Positions 33,967 to 44,929 of a DNA stretch of 64,000 nt are shown one piece after another; within the stretch, counting starts at the first letter, position 1; every line of letters starts with the position of its first letter. The stretch spans positions 2,549,562 through 2,613,561 of the forward strand of contig VZQC01010425.1 in NCBI GenBank assembly GCA_009823505.1. Direction: 5' to 3'. Made by a program: the position numbers and the translations under genes. Source of the DNA: Rhizomys pruinosus. Taxonomy: Eukaryota; Chordata; Mammalia; Rodentia; Spalacidae. The notes under the pieces are model-generated. The model was not told the origin of the DNA, ran no database searches, and saw nothing but the letters and a program-made list of their open reading frames with translations.

Positions 33967-35148
33967 TCACAACCAGCCACTTGAGAGCTTCTTGCACTAG
34001 GCCACACCAGCCACCAGAGAGCTTCCCACACCCAGCCACACCAGCCACTTGGGAGCTTCTCACACTCGGCCACACCAGCCACTTGAGAGCTTCTCACACT
34101 CGGCCACACCAGCCACTTGAGAACTTCTCGCACTCGGCCACACCAGCCACTTGAGAGCTTCTCTCACTCGGCCACACCAGCCACTTAGGAGCTTCCCATA
34201 CTCAGCCACACCAGCCACTTGAGAGCATCTCGCACTCGGCCACACCAGCCACCAGAGAGCTTCCCACACCCAGCCACACCAGCCACTTGAGAGCTTCTCG
34301 CACTCGGCCACACCAGCCACTTGGGAGCTTCTCGCACTCGGCCACACCAGCCACTTGAGAGTTTCTCACACTCGGCCACACCAGCCACTTGAGAGCTTCT
34401 CGCACTCGGCCACACCAGCCACTTGAGAACTTCCCATACTCAGCCACACCAGCCACTTGAGAGCTTCTCACACTCGGCCACACCAGCCACTTGGGAGCTT
34501 CTCGCACTCGGGCACACCAGCTACTTGAGAGCTTCTCGCACTCGGCCACACCAGCCACTTGAGAGTTTCCCACACCCAGCCACACCAGCCACTTGAGAGC
34601 TTCCCACACTTGGCCACACCAGCCACTTGAGAGCTTCTTGCACTCGGCCAGACCAGCCACTTGAGAGCTTCCTACACCCGGCCACACCAGCCACTTCAGA
34701 GCTTCCTGCACTCAGCCACACCAGCCACTTGAGAGTTTCCCACACCTAGCCACACCAGATACCAGAGAACTTCCCACACCCAGCCACACCAGCCACTTGA
34801 GAGATTCCCACACTCGGCCACACCAGCCACTTGAGAGCTTCTTGCACTCGGCCACACCAGCCACTTGAGAGCTTCTCGCACTCAGCCACACCAGCCACTT
34901 CAGAGCTTCCTGCACTCGGCCACACCAGCCACTTGAGAGTTTCCCACACCGAGCCACACCAGCCACTTGAGAGCTCCCTACATCCAGCCACACCAGCCAC
35001 TTGAGAGCTTCCCACACCCAGCCACACCAGCCACTTGAGAGTTTCCCACACCCAGCCACCCAGCCACTTGAGAGCTTCCCAGACCCAGCCACACCAGCCA
35101 CTTGAGAGTTTCCCACACTTGGCCACACTGGCCACTCGAATTTGCTGC
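33967..35148. repeat. 34-bp minisatellite, about 35 units
   Basis: Head-to-tail units of 34 bp with the frame CCACTTGAGAGCTTCTCGCA plus CTCGGCCACACCAG. Variants fall into at least two sets: one with CTCGCACTCGGCC and one with CCCACACCCAGCC. Occasional units have CCAGAGAGC in place of TTGAGAGC, and a few are 1-3 bp shorter (near 35050-35066). The minus strand is open in all three frames because the unit contains no stop in any phase and 34 is not divisible by three. The tryptophan-rich peptides this gives have no start context or splice support. Confidence 0.97.
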
Positions 35149-35529
35149 ACACCATCCTAATTCTTCTCTCCTCCCTAAGAGACTTTCAAATTCAGCATAG
35201 CCCCCTGAAGGAGGACTGTGTGGATGTCCATAGAGTGAAATTGTTTAAAACAGCTTTCTTCTCTTCCGTGTGTTTTCTGCACTCATAATTTCTTGTTCCT
35301 GCTCTGAGTTTTCCCCTCACAGACTGAGAACATCTTTGATTTTTGCTGTCTTTGTATCAAACCACTAGCATAAGGCTTGGAAAAGAATAGATCATCTGGA
35401 ATCATGGCAAACAACTGAATATATGACCAGAGCTACTTATCACTGTCTTACTAGTTGCATGGAGCACTGTGTCTGAGTAGCAGGTACACATTGCTCACCA
35501 TCCCAACTTTGTCTAACTTGCCAACATAA

Positions 35530-35890
35530 CTTCTAACTCTGATGGTCAGTCTCCATTACCACTTGATGGGATTTGGAATCACCTAGGAGATACACCTCTA
35601 GGCATGTCTGTGAGGGCTTTTCCAGAGAGGTCTAACTGTCCCACCCTGAAAGTGGCCAGCACCATCAATGAATAAAAGGCGCTTAATAGAAATGGGGAAA
35701 GAGCTAAGCGATAAGGTTCCCCCTTCTCAGCTTACTGGGTGGCACTAGGGACAAAGCTACTCCCACAGATATGGCTTACCTGCCAGCCTTGATAAATGGC
35801 ATTCCTCTGAACTGTAAGCAGGAATAAGCCCTCCTTTCCATAAGTTGCTTTTTTCTCATGTATTTGGTTATAATGGGAAAAAATAAAGTA
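35530..35890. mobile_element. Interspersed repeat, DNA-transposon-like, class unsure
   Basis: GATGGTCAGTCTCCATTACC, AGCACCATCAATGAATAAAA, GAACTGTAAGCAGGAATAAG and CCATAAGTTGCTTTTTTCTC recall a common rodent repeat whose class I cannot settle from sequence alone. Confidence 0.4.
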
Positions 35891-37410
35891 ACTAATCTGT
35901 TGCGTAGTGGAAGAAGAGTCACCGGTTCCTGATTTCAGTCTGTGATCCCACGGGGCTCTTGATCAAGTGCCTCAGTTTCCACTCTTCTCCATGTGGGATC
36001 TGATCACTCTAGCTTACCCGTAACAAGAATCTTGTTACATCCATTTATTCAAGTTCCTTCCGGCCCCTCCTGCTTCCACTTAGTAGTGGCTTTTCTACTG
36101 CTCACCTGCTCTTGTCTCTTAGTTGTCAGCTCCCACTTCCTTGTCTTGTACTTGAGTGTCCTTCACTGTCCTCCCTCCCTTCAAGATCCCAACACAGTGT
36201 TCCCTGTGAGTCCTCTAGGGTCTGAATAAATCCCAAGAAGGGACCATGACACTTTAATTATTATAGTTGGGTAAGTTCCCTCATTAGCAAGAGCCTAACC
36301 AGGACTGTCTACACTTGCCTACTTCCTTCACCACTCCAGGGCATCCCTTGGGGGAGCCGGTAGAGTGGCCATTGTTATAAGAACCTATGTGTGTATGCAT
36401 ACCATCAACACACACTCAGATGCAGAGATACACTGGCCTGGATGTGAATTTAATGCTCACAATCAATAATAAATGAGCACACATGGGTATTTATAATATT
36501 TCACAGGAAAGGGAAAGTTATTTCATGATGTTAAGATAGAAAAATATCAGGATCTCACAACTAGGGCAATGCATAAGTGGAGTTCAGTGCTGTTCATCCA
36601 GGAAAATGCCAGTAATGGATGCTTGAGACTTAGATGAGGTAGAAGTTTAACTCTCAAAGCAGAGAGGCACAGAGCTCCAGATGTCTAGCTGAGTCAACGC
36701 AAGTGAGGGGCTCAGCATGGTCAGCTGCATAGATGGAGGGATCTGGTCCTTCTCCAAGGCTGATAAGAATCAGGTCTCACACTGTCCCCAAAGTCTGCCA
36801 ACCTGGCTGTGCTATCTGTCAGACCCTGCACAAAGAGATTAAGTGTGTCCATATTAAGTGTCTTTTTCCATATGTATTAAGGGTCTCTGAAAGAAGAGAA
36901 AAGACAGACTAAAGATATATTACAAGTGGGATTATTAGATTAGTTTACATGATATGATCTGGTAGTCTAGCCTGTGCCACTGCACCCGGGAGAGGCTGAG
37001 AACTGGTAGCTGATCAGTACTCAAAGCTGGCTGCCTCAGCAGTACCAGCTTGATGATGAAGACCTGAAGGATTCCAGGAGAACTGCTGGTCTTCAGCATA
37101 CACTAGAAGGGAAAAAGAAACTGGATTCCAGTGAGACTGAAAGATGGCAGCAGAAACAGCAGCAGCGGAGTAGATAGACTCACCAGCAAGGAGCCAAGCT
37201 GGGTAGGAAAAGGCAATCCTGCATTTCCTTCGTGTCTGCAATCAGAAGGGGTACAGTCTTCCCTCTTCAGTTATCCTTCTAGGTAAAACCCTCACAGATC
37301 TGCTCAGAGGCATACCTCAGCGCATTTGAGACCTGACCAAGTTAGCACCATACCATCCCCACATTATTTTAACAACCCAGAAAATGGTAGAAGAGTTAGA
37401 ACACTCTGAC
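35891..37410. other. Intron, nothing recognised
   Basis: No exon or repeat assigned. A pyrimidine-rich stretch near 36170-36190 is short. Confidence 0.5.
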
Positions 37411-37469
37411 TTCTGTTTTTGTTCTGTTTTGTGTTTGTTGTATTTTTGTACGTAGACTTGTTTACGTTG

Positions 37470-37560
37470 TTTTCATTTTTTGAGAATTCCATGCATGAGC
37501 ACTGTGTTTACACCTTTTCCCTCCCTCCCTCCCCTATATGCTCCCCTCAAAAGTTCCCAT
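37470..37560 (-). mobile_element. L1 3'-end-like fragment, antisense
   Basis: TTTTTTGAGAATTCCATGCA followed by CCCTCCCTCCC. The same phrase starts the fragment at 46610. Short and diverged. Confidence 0.45.
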
Positions 37561-37609
37561 CCTAAGATATTGCTTTTGAACTAGATGTTTCTTCAAAAAT
37601 CTTAAAACA

Positions 37610-37757
37610 CCCAGGCGTGGTGGTGCATGCTTTTAATCCCAGCACTTGAGAGGCAGAAGGCAGGCTGATCTCTGTGAGTTCAAGGTCAGCCTGGTCTACA
37701 TAGTGAGTTCCAGACCAGCTGGGGCTAAAGGAGACCCTGTCTCCAAAAGACAAAAAA
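37610..37757 (+). mobile_element. B1 SINE
   Basis: Sense: CCCAGGCGTGGTGGTGCATG through GAGACCCTGTCTCCAAAAG. The flanks share TCTTAAAA. Confidence 0.93.
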
Positions 37758-37759
37758 AT

Positions 37760-38985
37760 AGTCTTAAAATGGTACCTCTAACCTAATACTATGTAAGTGA
37801 TTTTAGTAAAACTATGCTATACACTCTGAATATGTAAAGACTGAAAGATATTTTGAAATACCTTTATTTTAAAATGCTGCAAAAAATAAATAAAATATTC
37901 TCTGTATGTTTAGTTGAGTGTGTGAATCTTGAGGACAGGTGTCTGATGGTTGACATCTCTGAGACCAGGAAGATTATTCAAATTGGTTTTGAAATTAGCA
38001 AACACGCAAACATGTGTGTTTGGGAATGTTGTTTCCATTTATAGAAAAGGATTGGTGTCCAATGCCCAGGAATCCCTGGCCATCCATTTTCTTACTGATA
38101 TGGACCGCACACCCTCCTGAGCTTCGAGATGCCTGGGGCAAGGCCTTCATTTCTATTATTACTACATTAGGGAGAGACTATGCCTGGGAATACAGTGGGA
38201 TATCTTTATGAACTGGTGGAAGAGATTTTTGTCATATGAAATATGCATTACTATCAGGAAAATAGTCCTAAATTCAACGTTTTAAAATATGTAATAACTT
38301 TTACTCTGTAAGTACTTCACTGATAAAGGGTGGCAATTGTATTTAAATTATTCAGTAATGAAACATGTAATAAATAATATACTATGTAATACAAACATAA
38401 AACACAAATAGAAGTATAGAATGCAAACATAAATACAAATCACACAAGCAAGTTACACTTTTAATTTAAAATTTACTATGTATATCCCAGAATTCGCTGG
38501 ATCATTCACAGATTAGTCTTGTTCTTTTATTTTCTGTTTGACATTAACAAAGTCAAGGTTGCTCTGTTCCAACAAATACCAACTTTCAGAGCACGTCTTG
38601 TACCTGTGAGATCAGGAGTTGTTCATTTCCAAATTCATCTGATTTTTATTTGAAATGTTCAGTTTTAAAATGAGAGAGTATTTTTCCCTCCTGACAGCTA
38701 CCCTAATCTCACAGATAACTTAATCTTAATTAAGGATTAATTAAGCAATACAGAACAGAATAAAAAAATCACAAAACCCAAACCTAGAGTCCAGACCAAA
38801 GTGCCTAGTCTACATGAGGACAGACACTGAATTCCACACACATTACCTCCTTACCATGCCAGCAACAGTACCACGGGATTAGCGCTGGGGACTCTAAAAG
38901 AGCATGAGCTGGTCAGCTGACCCCAACAATGACTCAGTCCACACAGATGGACTTAAACTTCAAGAATGGGGTAGGGGGGAACTAA
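37760..38985. other. Intron, AT-rich, nothing recognised
   Basis: No exon or named repeat. The part at 38240-38770 is very AT-rich with several ATTAA-type motifs. Confidence 0.5.
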
Positions 38986-38997
38986 CATGTTAAAATG

Positions 38998-39241
38998 GGG
39001 GCTGGAGAGATAGCCTAGCAGTTAAGAGCACCGACCGCTCTTGCAGAGGACCCGGGTTCGATCCCCAGCACCCACATGGCAGCTGAGAACCATCTGTAAC
39101 TCCAATTCTAGGAGAACTCCAGTTCCAGGGGAATCCGACACCCTCTTCTGACCTCCGAGGCACTGCACGACACAGGTGCACAAGCCTATATGCAGATAGT
39201 ACACTCATACATGTACAAAAATAAATAAAAAATTAAAAAAC
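38998..39241 (+). mobile_element. B3-like SINE (17-bp duplication subfamily)
   Basis: Full-length sense copy with a perfect 12-bp target duplication CATGTTAAAATG (38986-38997, 39242-39253). Box A region GATAGCCTAGCAGTTAAGAG and box B GGGTTCGATCCCCAGCACCC are intact. One of the best-preserved members. Confidence 0.95.
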
Positions 39242-39297
39242 CATGTTAAAATGATCTTCATGGGCAAAAGGACTGATCAGTATGAGGTGAATGCAGG

Positions 39298-39385
39298 GTG
39301 TGTGTGTGTGTGTGTGTGTGTGGTGCATGTATAGTGTTGTGTGTATGTAGTGTGTGTGGTATGTGTGTATGTGGTGTGTGTTTAG
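39298..39385. repeat. (TG)n-rich tract
   Basis: TG units with GTGCATG and GTATG interruptions, about 200 bp before exon C. Confidence 0.9.
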
Positions 39386-39578
39386 AGCATGTCACATGGT
39401 ATAGAATATAAATTTTAATCTGAATGTTTCTTTTTCATTGAACCTTCTCATGTTTTAACAGTCGTTTCCAACTCCACACAGTCTTCAGTTGTCTCATATG
39501 CAGCTGACACTGGAACAGGTCTCTATGGAGTTTGTCAGTAACCAGCAATGGTTAAGCTGATCTTTGCCCCTCCTGCAG

Positions 39579-39689
39579 GTCCAGCTCATGCCTCCCGCCC
39601 CCAGCGATGACCTGGCCACTCTCAGTGAGCTCAATGATGCCAGCCTGCTGTATGAAATTCAGAAGCGCTTCGGGAATGACCAGATATAT
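39579..39689 (+). CDS. Myo16: Myo16 exon C (start of motor head)
   Basis: Exon of 111 bp, exactly 37 codons, phase 0 at both ends, with acceptor CCTCCTGCAG and donor GTGAGT. The peptide [20 protein letters not shown] then [17 protein letters not shown] matches the conserved beginning of the myosin motor, where conventional myosins have DDL..L..LNE..VL..L..RY....IYT. This places the start of the motor domain proper within this exon. Because it is phase 0 and a multiple of three, skipping it would keep the frame but remove part of the motor's N-terminal subdomain. Confidence 0.95.
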
Positions 39690-40214
39690 GTGAGTGCCCT
39701 CCAAACTACCTGTGCACTGCTTTGTCTGCTGAGGCTGTGGTCCCACACAGGACAGCAAGGGTTACAAGAGACAGCTCTCTAGACACTTGTGGCCATAATC
39801 GAGGCTGATTTTCTCAGAGTTCAACTTGGGAAGGTTATTAGTCAAGTTCTAAAATTTCCAATTGCAGATAGGTCAAAGCTAGTACTCTGCAATTAGACAA
39901 CAGTACTAACTACTGTTCACTTTCCTGTTGTTTGACTGAATGGAAAGTCTTGCCAGTACCAGAAAGGTCTACACATCACCTGCTTATAAACTGCTCTGTA
40001 TTAGCTACTTTTGCCTTTACAGTTAGGAAAAGACAGCTGAGATATCCCATTGACTGGGCCTGGGCCTGAGTGCTGCCTCTTGAGCAACATGGAGAGGGAG
40101 TCTGACTGCTCCAGGTTATCAGGACGTTTGTCTGTGTGAAAGAAGCCAGGTGTACACAGACTTATGGTAATGGGATACAAAATTACTACTCACATGGAGA
40201 ATTAATTAAAAGCA

Positions 40215-40382
40215 GTTCTAGGAGTAGAGAGATGACTGGCTGTTCTTGCAAAAGACCTGGGTTTGAATTCCAGCACCCACTTTATAGCTAACAACTGTCT
40301 GTAACTCCCATTCCAGTGGGTTGTACACTGCCTTCTGTCCTCTGCTAAAATAAAATAAAAATAATATATGTAATAAACAAAA
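40215..40382 (+). mobile_element. B2/B3-type SINE, diverged and shortened
   Basis: GGAGTAGAGAGATGACTGGC, CTGGGTTTGAATTCCAGCAC and CTGTAACTCCCATTCCAGTG mark a sense copy with deletions in the head and the 3' part. Confidence 0.78.
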
Positions 40383-40404
40383 AATGTTTAAGTGCTCCTA
40401 GAAG

Positions 40405-40577
40405 GCAGGAGAGGTGACACATACCTTTAATCCCAGCACTTGGGAGGCAGAGACAGGCTGATCTCTGTACCACCTAGGCAGGAAGATCTTGGTAAGATCT
40501 AGGCCAGCCTGGTCTACATAAGTTTCAGACCAGCTGGGGCTACATGGAGATCCTGTCTCAAAAAGACCAAAAAAAGC
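40405..40577 (+). mobile_element. B1 SINE with internal insertion
   Basis: Sense B1: TACCTTTAATCCCAGCACTT ... TGGAGATCCTGTCTCAAAAA. An extra piece of about 30 bp (CACCTAGGCAGGAAGATCTT) interrupts the middle. Confidence 0.88.
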
Positions 40578-40639
40578 CCCATAAAAGTGGTTCTACCTTG
40601 TGTTACTTATTACAATGCTGGTAACAAGTTAGCCTGCCT

Positions 40640-40646
40640 TTCTCTG

Positions 40647-40677
<31 letters not shown>

Positions 40678-40717
40678 GTCTCTCTGTCTCTGTCTCTGTC
40701 TCTGTCTCTCTCTCTTT

Positions 40718-40749
<32 letters not shown>

Positions 40750-40759
40750 CACACACACA
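40640..40759. repeat. (TCTCTG)n followed by (CA)n
   Basis: Compound microsatellite: TCTCTG units to about 40715, then CA units to 40759. Confidence 0.95.
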
Positions 40760-41204
40760 AACATGAGCACTTCATGGTGATTTTGTTATGCTCCACACAG
40801 AGCCCAGCAGGATTCAATCCAAATGCCTGTGGAGAATCCTGATTGTGCATGTACCAGCCACCCTTCCCTGATAACACCCATTTTGTCTTAATCTACTGAG
40901 AAACTGATTAAGTAATTTTCATGTAAATGTGAAGTCTGAGATTCTTTTACAAGCAATAATTGTGAGGTCCTGATTAGCCTGTGAAGATGCAATGCAGCCT
41001 CTTAAAGCTTTGATAAATTGCCTGCCTTCATAATATATATTTAAAATTAAACACTTGAATCAAAATCATTGGAGAGTCATTGGCATGGGCGGTGAGACCT
41101 GATTCCTTTTCTCCTGTGAATCCTGTTTTCACCCCAGATTTTGGTCCTTTTTTTGCCGCATAGTAAGGATTTCTCAATTTTTTAAAACTTAGTTTCATTT
41201 TTGT

Positions 41205-41390
41205 AGAATCAAGGACTGAATCCAGAGCCTCGCACATGCTAGGCAAGTTGTACTGTTGAGCTAAGTCCGTAGTCCTCTCTGTTTACTCTTTGTGACAGGA
41301 TCTTGATAATTGCCAAGGTTAGCCTTGAACTCACTTGACGTCCTTTAGCTTGTAGTCCTTCTGCCTGAGCCTCCCAAGTCCCCCAGGCCT
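41205..41390 (-). mobile_element. B4-type (ID + B1) SINE, diverged
   Basis: GGACTGAATCCAGAGCCTCG and CACATGCTAGGCAAGTTGTA resemble an antisense ID head. GACAGGATCTTGATAATTGC and TGCCTGAGCCTCCCAAGTC resemble antisense B1. Confidence 0.6.
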
Positions 41391-41415
41391 CCGGGCTCTG
41401 GCAGAATGTTTTACT

Positions 41416-41572
41416 AAGAACCGTCTTTGACTCCAGGGAATCTGATGCCCTCTTCTGACCTCCGCGGCATTGCACGACACAAGTGCACCAACTTGCATGC
41501 AGACAGTACACTCATGCACATAAAAAATAAATAAATAAAAATAAAAAAGAATATCTTTAAAAAAATAAATAA
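41416..41572 (+). mobile_element. B3-like SINE, 5'-truncated at insertion
   Basis: Begins in the middle of the element (AAGAACCGTCTTTGACTCCA) and keeps the 3' part and A-rich tail. A perfect 11-bp target duplication AATGTTTTACT (41405-41415, 41573-41583) sits directly against the truncated end, so the tRNA-like head was absent when it inserted. Confidence 0.9.
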
Positions 41573-41583
41573 AATGTTTTACT

Positions 41584-42594
41584 CCAGATGCTAGTACTGA
41601 AAGGTGACAGTATAGAAAGAATAAGTTATTTTTGTTCCTAATCTTTTTCGTGGTGTTCCAGTGGCTCTGGCCCCTAAACATCCACTTAGCCCAGTTTCAT
41701 GGCCCTGGTGGGCATCATGTCCCTGCTGCAATGGCCCCCAACCTTGACATACTCATCCCCTCACCATTTGATCTCACAGTGAACTGGAATAGTCTTCACA
41801 GAGCACCACGATGACCACAGACCTCCCATCGGAATCTCTCCTGCAACCTCTCACGGCAGGCAAAGCATAGCCCCAGTCCCTGCATCTCAGCCCTGTCCAT
41901 CAGCCCTGTACACCAACCACACAAACAAGAGTAGGCTTTTCTGCCCACCCCGCAGGGAGCTTCCAGCTTCTCCTGCACCATGAACTTTATGACACTCCCT
42001 CCTACATTCTCCTCCTTTCTGAACTACAGAGCTTTATGAAATTCCACTCAAATGTGATTCCATCTCTGTGTCTCCCCTGACCTTCCAAGCTAGGTCCCAT
42101 GGGGCTTTTTCCCACCGGACCATGAATCACAGTGTGAACTGGTCCTGTTTGGTGTTGTGGTTTATAGGTACTTACTGAGCTACACTCTGAGCTTGGTGAT
42201 TGTACAGACACAATTCCTGGCCGGCGCTGCTAATGTTGAGGATCAAATTCTTCCTACCTGTTCCCAGGGCCACCCTCCTCCTCACAGTGAGTGGCCTTCA
42301 CCATAACCTTTGCTCTACTCTGCTTCTCTCTCCATCTGCATCATGAGAAACAGCATTCCATGCTGTGTCAAAGGTCATATCAGATGTAACTTGCTACCAG
42401 GGATGTTTGACTACCTTTGTCCCCATACCTGAAATACTAAAGATTAATTATACAAAAGGGCTACTCTAAGCTATGTTATCTGAACTCACATCTGAAGTAC
42501 TGGTATGTAATTTTAACATTATAAATGAATAAGCGTGTCACCAGTATCATCTGTGGACTGCTCGCCATTTAGACACAATTAATAAATACATTTT
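41584..42594. other. Intron, nothing recognised
   Basis: Moderately GC-rich intron without an exon. Short open frames lack any domain. Confidence 0.5.
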
Positions 42595-42735
42595 ATTGGG
42601 CTTTTTGAGCCAGGGAGTCATATAACCCAGGCTGTAGTTGAACTCACTCTGTAGCAAAGGCTGGTCTTGAATTCCTGCTTCTCCTCCCTCTACCTCTAAA
42701 GTAGTAGAATTATGGTTTGCATCACCACACCTGCC
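42595..42735 (-). mobile_element. B1 SINE, diverged
   Basis: TTTTTGAGCCAGGGAGTCAT, CTCTGTAGCAAAGGCTGGTC and TTTGCATCACCACACCTGCC in antisense order. Confidence 0.82.
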
Positions 42736-42842
42736 TTCTTAGGGGAATTTGTACTTTAATTCAAATCTGCTAGAATTCAAAAGATTCAGGGTTTGAATTT
42801 TATGTCTTTCTGTTGTTTTTCATCCTCTACTATTCAAATTAT

Positions 42843-43460
42843 TCAAGAGGATAGAAACAGAAGGAAATCCCCCAAATTCCTTCTATGAAGCCAACATCAC
42901 TCTAATACCAAAACCAGGCAAAGATACAACCAAAAGAGGAAACTATAGACCCATTTCACTAATGAACATAGATGCAAAAATTCATCAAAAAGATCATCCA
43001 CCATTACCAAGCTGGATGGTTCAACATACGTAAATCAATAAACGTCACAAAGCACATAAATGAACTGAAAGACAAAAACCACAGGGTCATCTCAATCGAT
43101 ATGGAAAAGGCCTTCGACAAAATTCAGCATCCCTTCATGTTTAAAGTCCTGGAGGGAATTGGACTGGAGGGAACATTCTTCAACACAGTTAAAGCCATAT
43201 ACAGTAAACCCACAGTCAGCATTATCCTAAATGGGGAAAAACTAGAAGCCTTGCCCTTAAAGTCAGGAACACAGCAAGGCTGCCCCCATCCCTACTCCTC
43301 TTCAATATAGTGCTTGAAATGCTCATGAGAGCAATAAAACAAGAAAATGAAATCAGAGGAGTACTAATTGGAAAAGAGGAAACCAAACTATCCCTTTCTG
43401 CAGATAGCATGATAGTTGACCTAAAGGATGTCATTCTCATAATTCAAGAAATTAATTTTA
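42843..43460 (+). mobile_element. L1 ORF2 reverse-transcriptase fragment, broken
   Basis: About 600 bp of sense L1 ORF2 from the reverse-transcriptase domain. The segment at 42972-43310 stays open and reads [20 protein letters not shown], then the motif-A stretch [16 protein letters not shown] and the motif-B stretch [10 protein letters not shown] frame break follows near 43290. The catalytic FADDM-type box reads SADSM, so a key aspartate is lost. Some residues between the LIPKPGKD and HYQAGW stretches are missing, which indicates an internal deletion. Neither the element's 5' end nor its 3' tail is present. It is inactive. Confidence 0.9.
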
Positions 43461-43599
43461 TTGTGCTTTACAAAAGTATCAGTCCATGATTAGTTCAAAC
43501 TAAAATAAGCATTAACTTTCCCAGAAGTGGAAAGGAATTTACTGGTTATCCTACGTTGTAATACCAGTTATGTTCTTCCTCCCACACACGTCCTGGGGG

Positions 43600-43753
43600 C
43601 TCCATGATCCTCCCCAAACTGCATCACAAACTGGGAACCAAATGGGGGACATTCTCATTCAGACCAGCACATTCCACCCCCTGACCATCATGGGCTCAAG
43701 ATCATATGGTAACTCCAAATGCATTTAGTACAACTTTAAAAGTCCCCATACAC
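43600..43753. mobile_element. Interspersed repeat piece, left part (class unsure)
   Basis: GGGGGACATTCTCATTCAGA and AACTTTAAAAGTCCCCATAC belong to a rodent repeat that continues after the SINE at 44007 and probably to about 44900. LTR-like or DNA-transposon-like. I cannot classify it. Confidence 0.45.
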
Positions 43754-44006
43754 GGGGCTGGAGGGATGGCCTAGCAGTTAGGAGCGCCGACCACTCTTGC
43801 AGAGGACCCGGGTTCGATCGTCAGCACCCACATGGAGGCTGAGAACCGTCTGTGACTCTGGTTCCAGGAGAACTCCAGTTCCAGGGGAATCCGAGACCCT
43901 CTTCTGACCTCCGCGGCATCGCACGACACGGGTGCGCAGACCTGCATGCAGACAATACATTCATACACATAAAAAATAAATAAATAAAAATTAAAAAAAA
44001 ATCTTA
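43754..44006 (+). mobile_element. B3-like SINE (17-bp duplication subfamily)
   Basis: Full-length sense copy with a perfect 17-bp target duplication TAAAAGTCCCCATACAC (43737-43753, 44007-44023). It is inserted in an older repeat and carries many CpGs (GACCTCCGCGGCATCGCACG), which suggests youth. Confidence 0.96.
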
Positions 44007-44548
44007 TAAAAGTCCCCATACACCTTCCCAGTCTCAAAATTATTCAAAAGTCCAAATTTTCTTCTGCAACTCAGAACAGACTATTAATTGTAGTCCTGTG
44101 TAAAATCAAAAATTAAATTACACACTTCCATCATACCATAGAACTGAATACACATTCCCATTCCAAAAGGGAAGAATGGAGACATATTGAGAAAATGCTA
44201 ACTGAAATAAGACTACACACCAGCAGGGGAAACAATAAATCCAGTAGCTCCATGACTGACTTCCTGGACTTTACTCCCAAAGGGTTAGATAGCTCAATCT
44301 TCCATGCAATATACACCTCTCTTGGGTTGGTATTCCTTGTATGCAGCACTCCTTGGTAAATGTCTCATGGCTTTGTCACCTCCAACATCTTGGGGTCTTT
44401 GTTACCTAAACCAGCTTCATGCAGCAGCCTTGACCAAGGCAACTTATAGAAGGAAGAGTTTGTTGATCTTGTAGCTCCAGATGGGTAAGAGTCCATCATG
44501 ATGTGGTCAGTCTTCAGGAGGCTAGAGCAGAAAGCTAAGTGCTCACAT
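44007..44548. mobile_element. Interspersed repeat piece, right part (class unsure)
   Basis: CAAAATTATTCAAAAGTCCA, CATTCCAAAAGGGAAG and CACCTCCAACATCTTGGGGT continue the repeat broken by the SINE. It resumes after the next SINE to about 44925 (GGGCCTATGGGAACATTCTT). Confidence 0.45.
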
Positions 44549-44729
44549 TTTTTTTTCTGTATGTGTATGAATGTACTGTCTGCCTGCAAGTCTGTGCACC
44601 CGTGTCGTGCAACGCCGTGGAGGTCAGAAGAGGGTCTCGGATTCCCCTGGAATTGGAGTTCTCCTGGAATTGGAGCTTCAGACGGTTCTCGGCCGCCATG
44701 TGGGTGCTGGGGATCGAACCCGGGTCCTA
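44549..44729 (-). mobile_element. B3-like SINE, head missing
   Basis: Antisense copy with the internal duplication, ending at GATCGAACCCGGGTCCTAAG, so about 55 bp of the tRNA-like head with box A are absent. No clear target duplication was found, so the loss could be at insertion or later. Confidence 0.88.
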
Positions 44730-44929
44730 AGCAGGAAAAGCCAGACTGGAAGTGGGCAAACCATAGACTCTCAAAGCCTGACCCCAGTGATGTGCTTCCT
44801 CCAGCATGGTCATATCTCCTAAAGGTTCCATGAAACTCCCTAAATAGCACTGGGAACTAGGGACCAAATATCCAAATATTCAGGGCCTATGGGAACATTC
44901 TTGTTCAAACTACCACACATGGGATCCTC

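Noticed and set aside
34202..34711. Minus-strand open frame of 169 codons with tryptophan-rich repeats
   Set aside because: It follows from the stop-free 34-bp minisatellite unit, and all three frames are open. Reported only as a repeat.
33967..35148. CRISPR-like array because of about 35 regular repeats
   Set aside because: Units are contiguous without spacers in a mammalian intron. This is a minisatellite.
42972..43310. Open frame of about 110 codons as a host gene
   Set aside because: It is L1 ORF2 reverse-transcriptase sequence with a broken frame and a mutated catalytic box.
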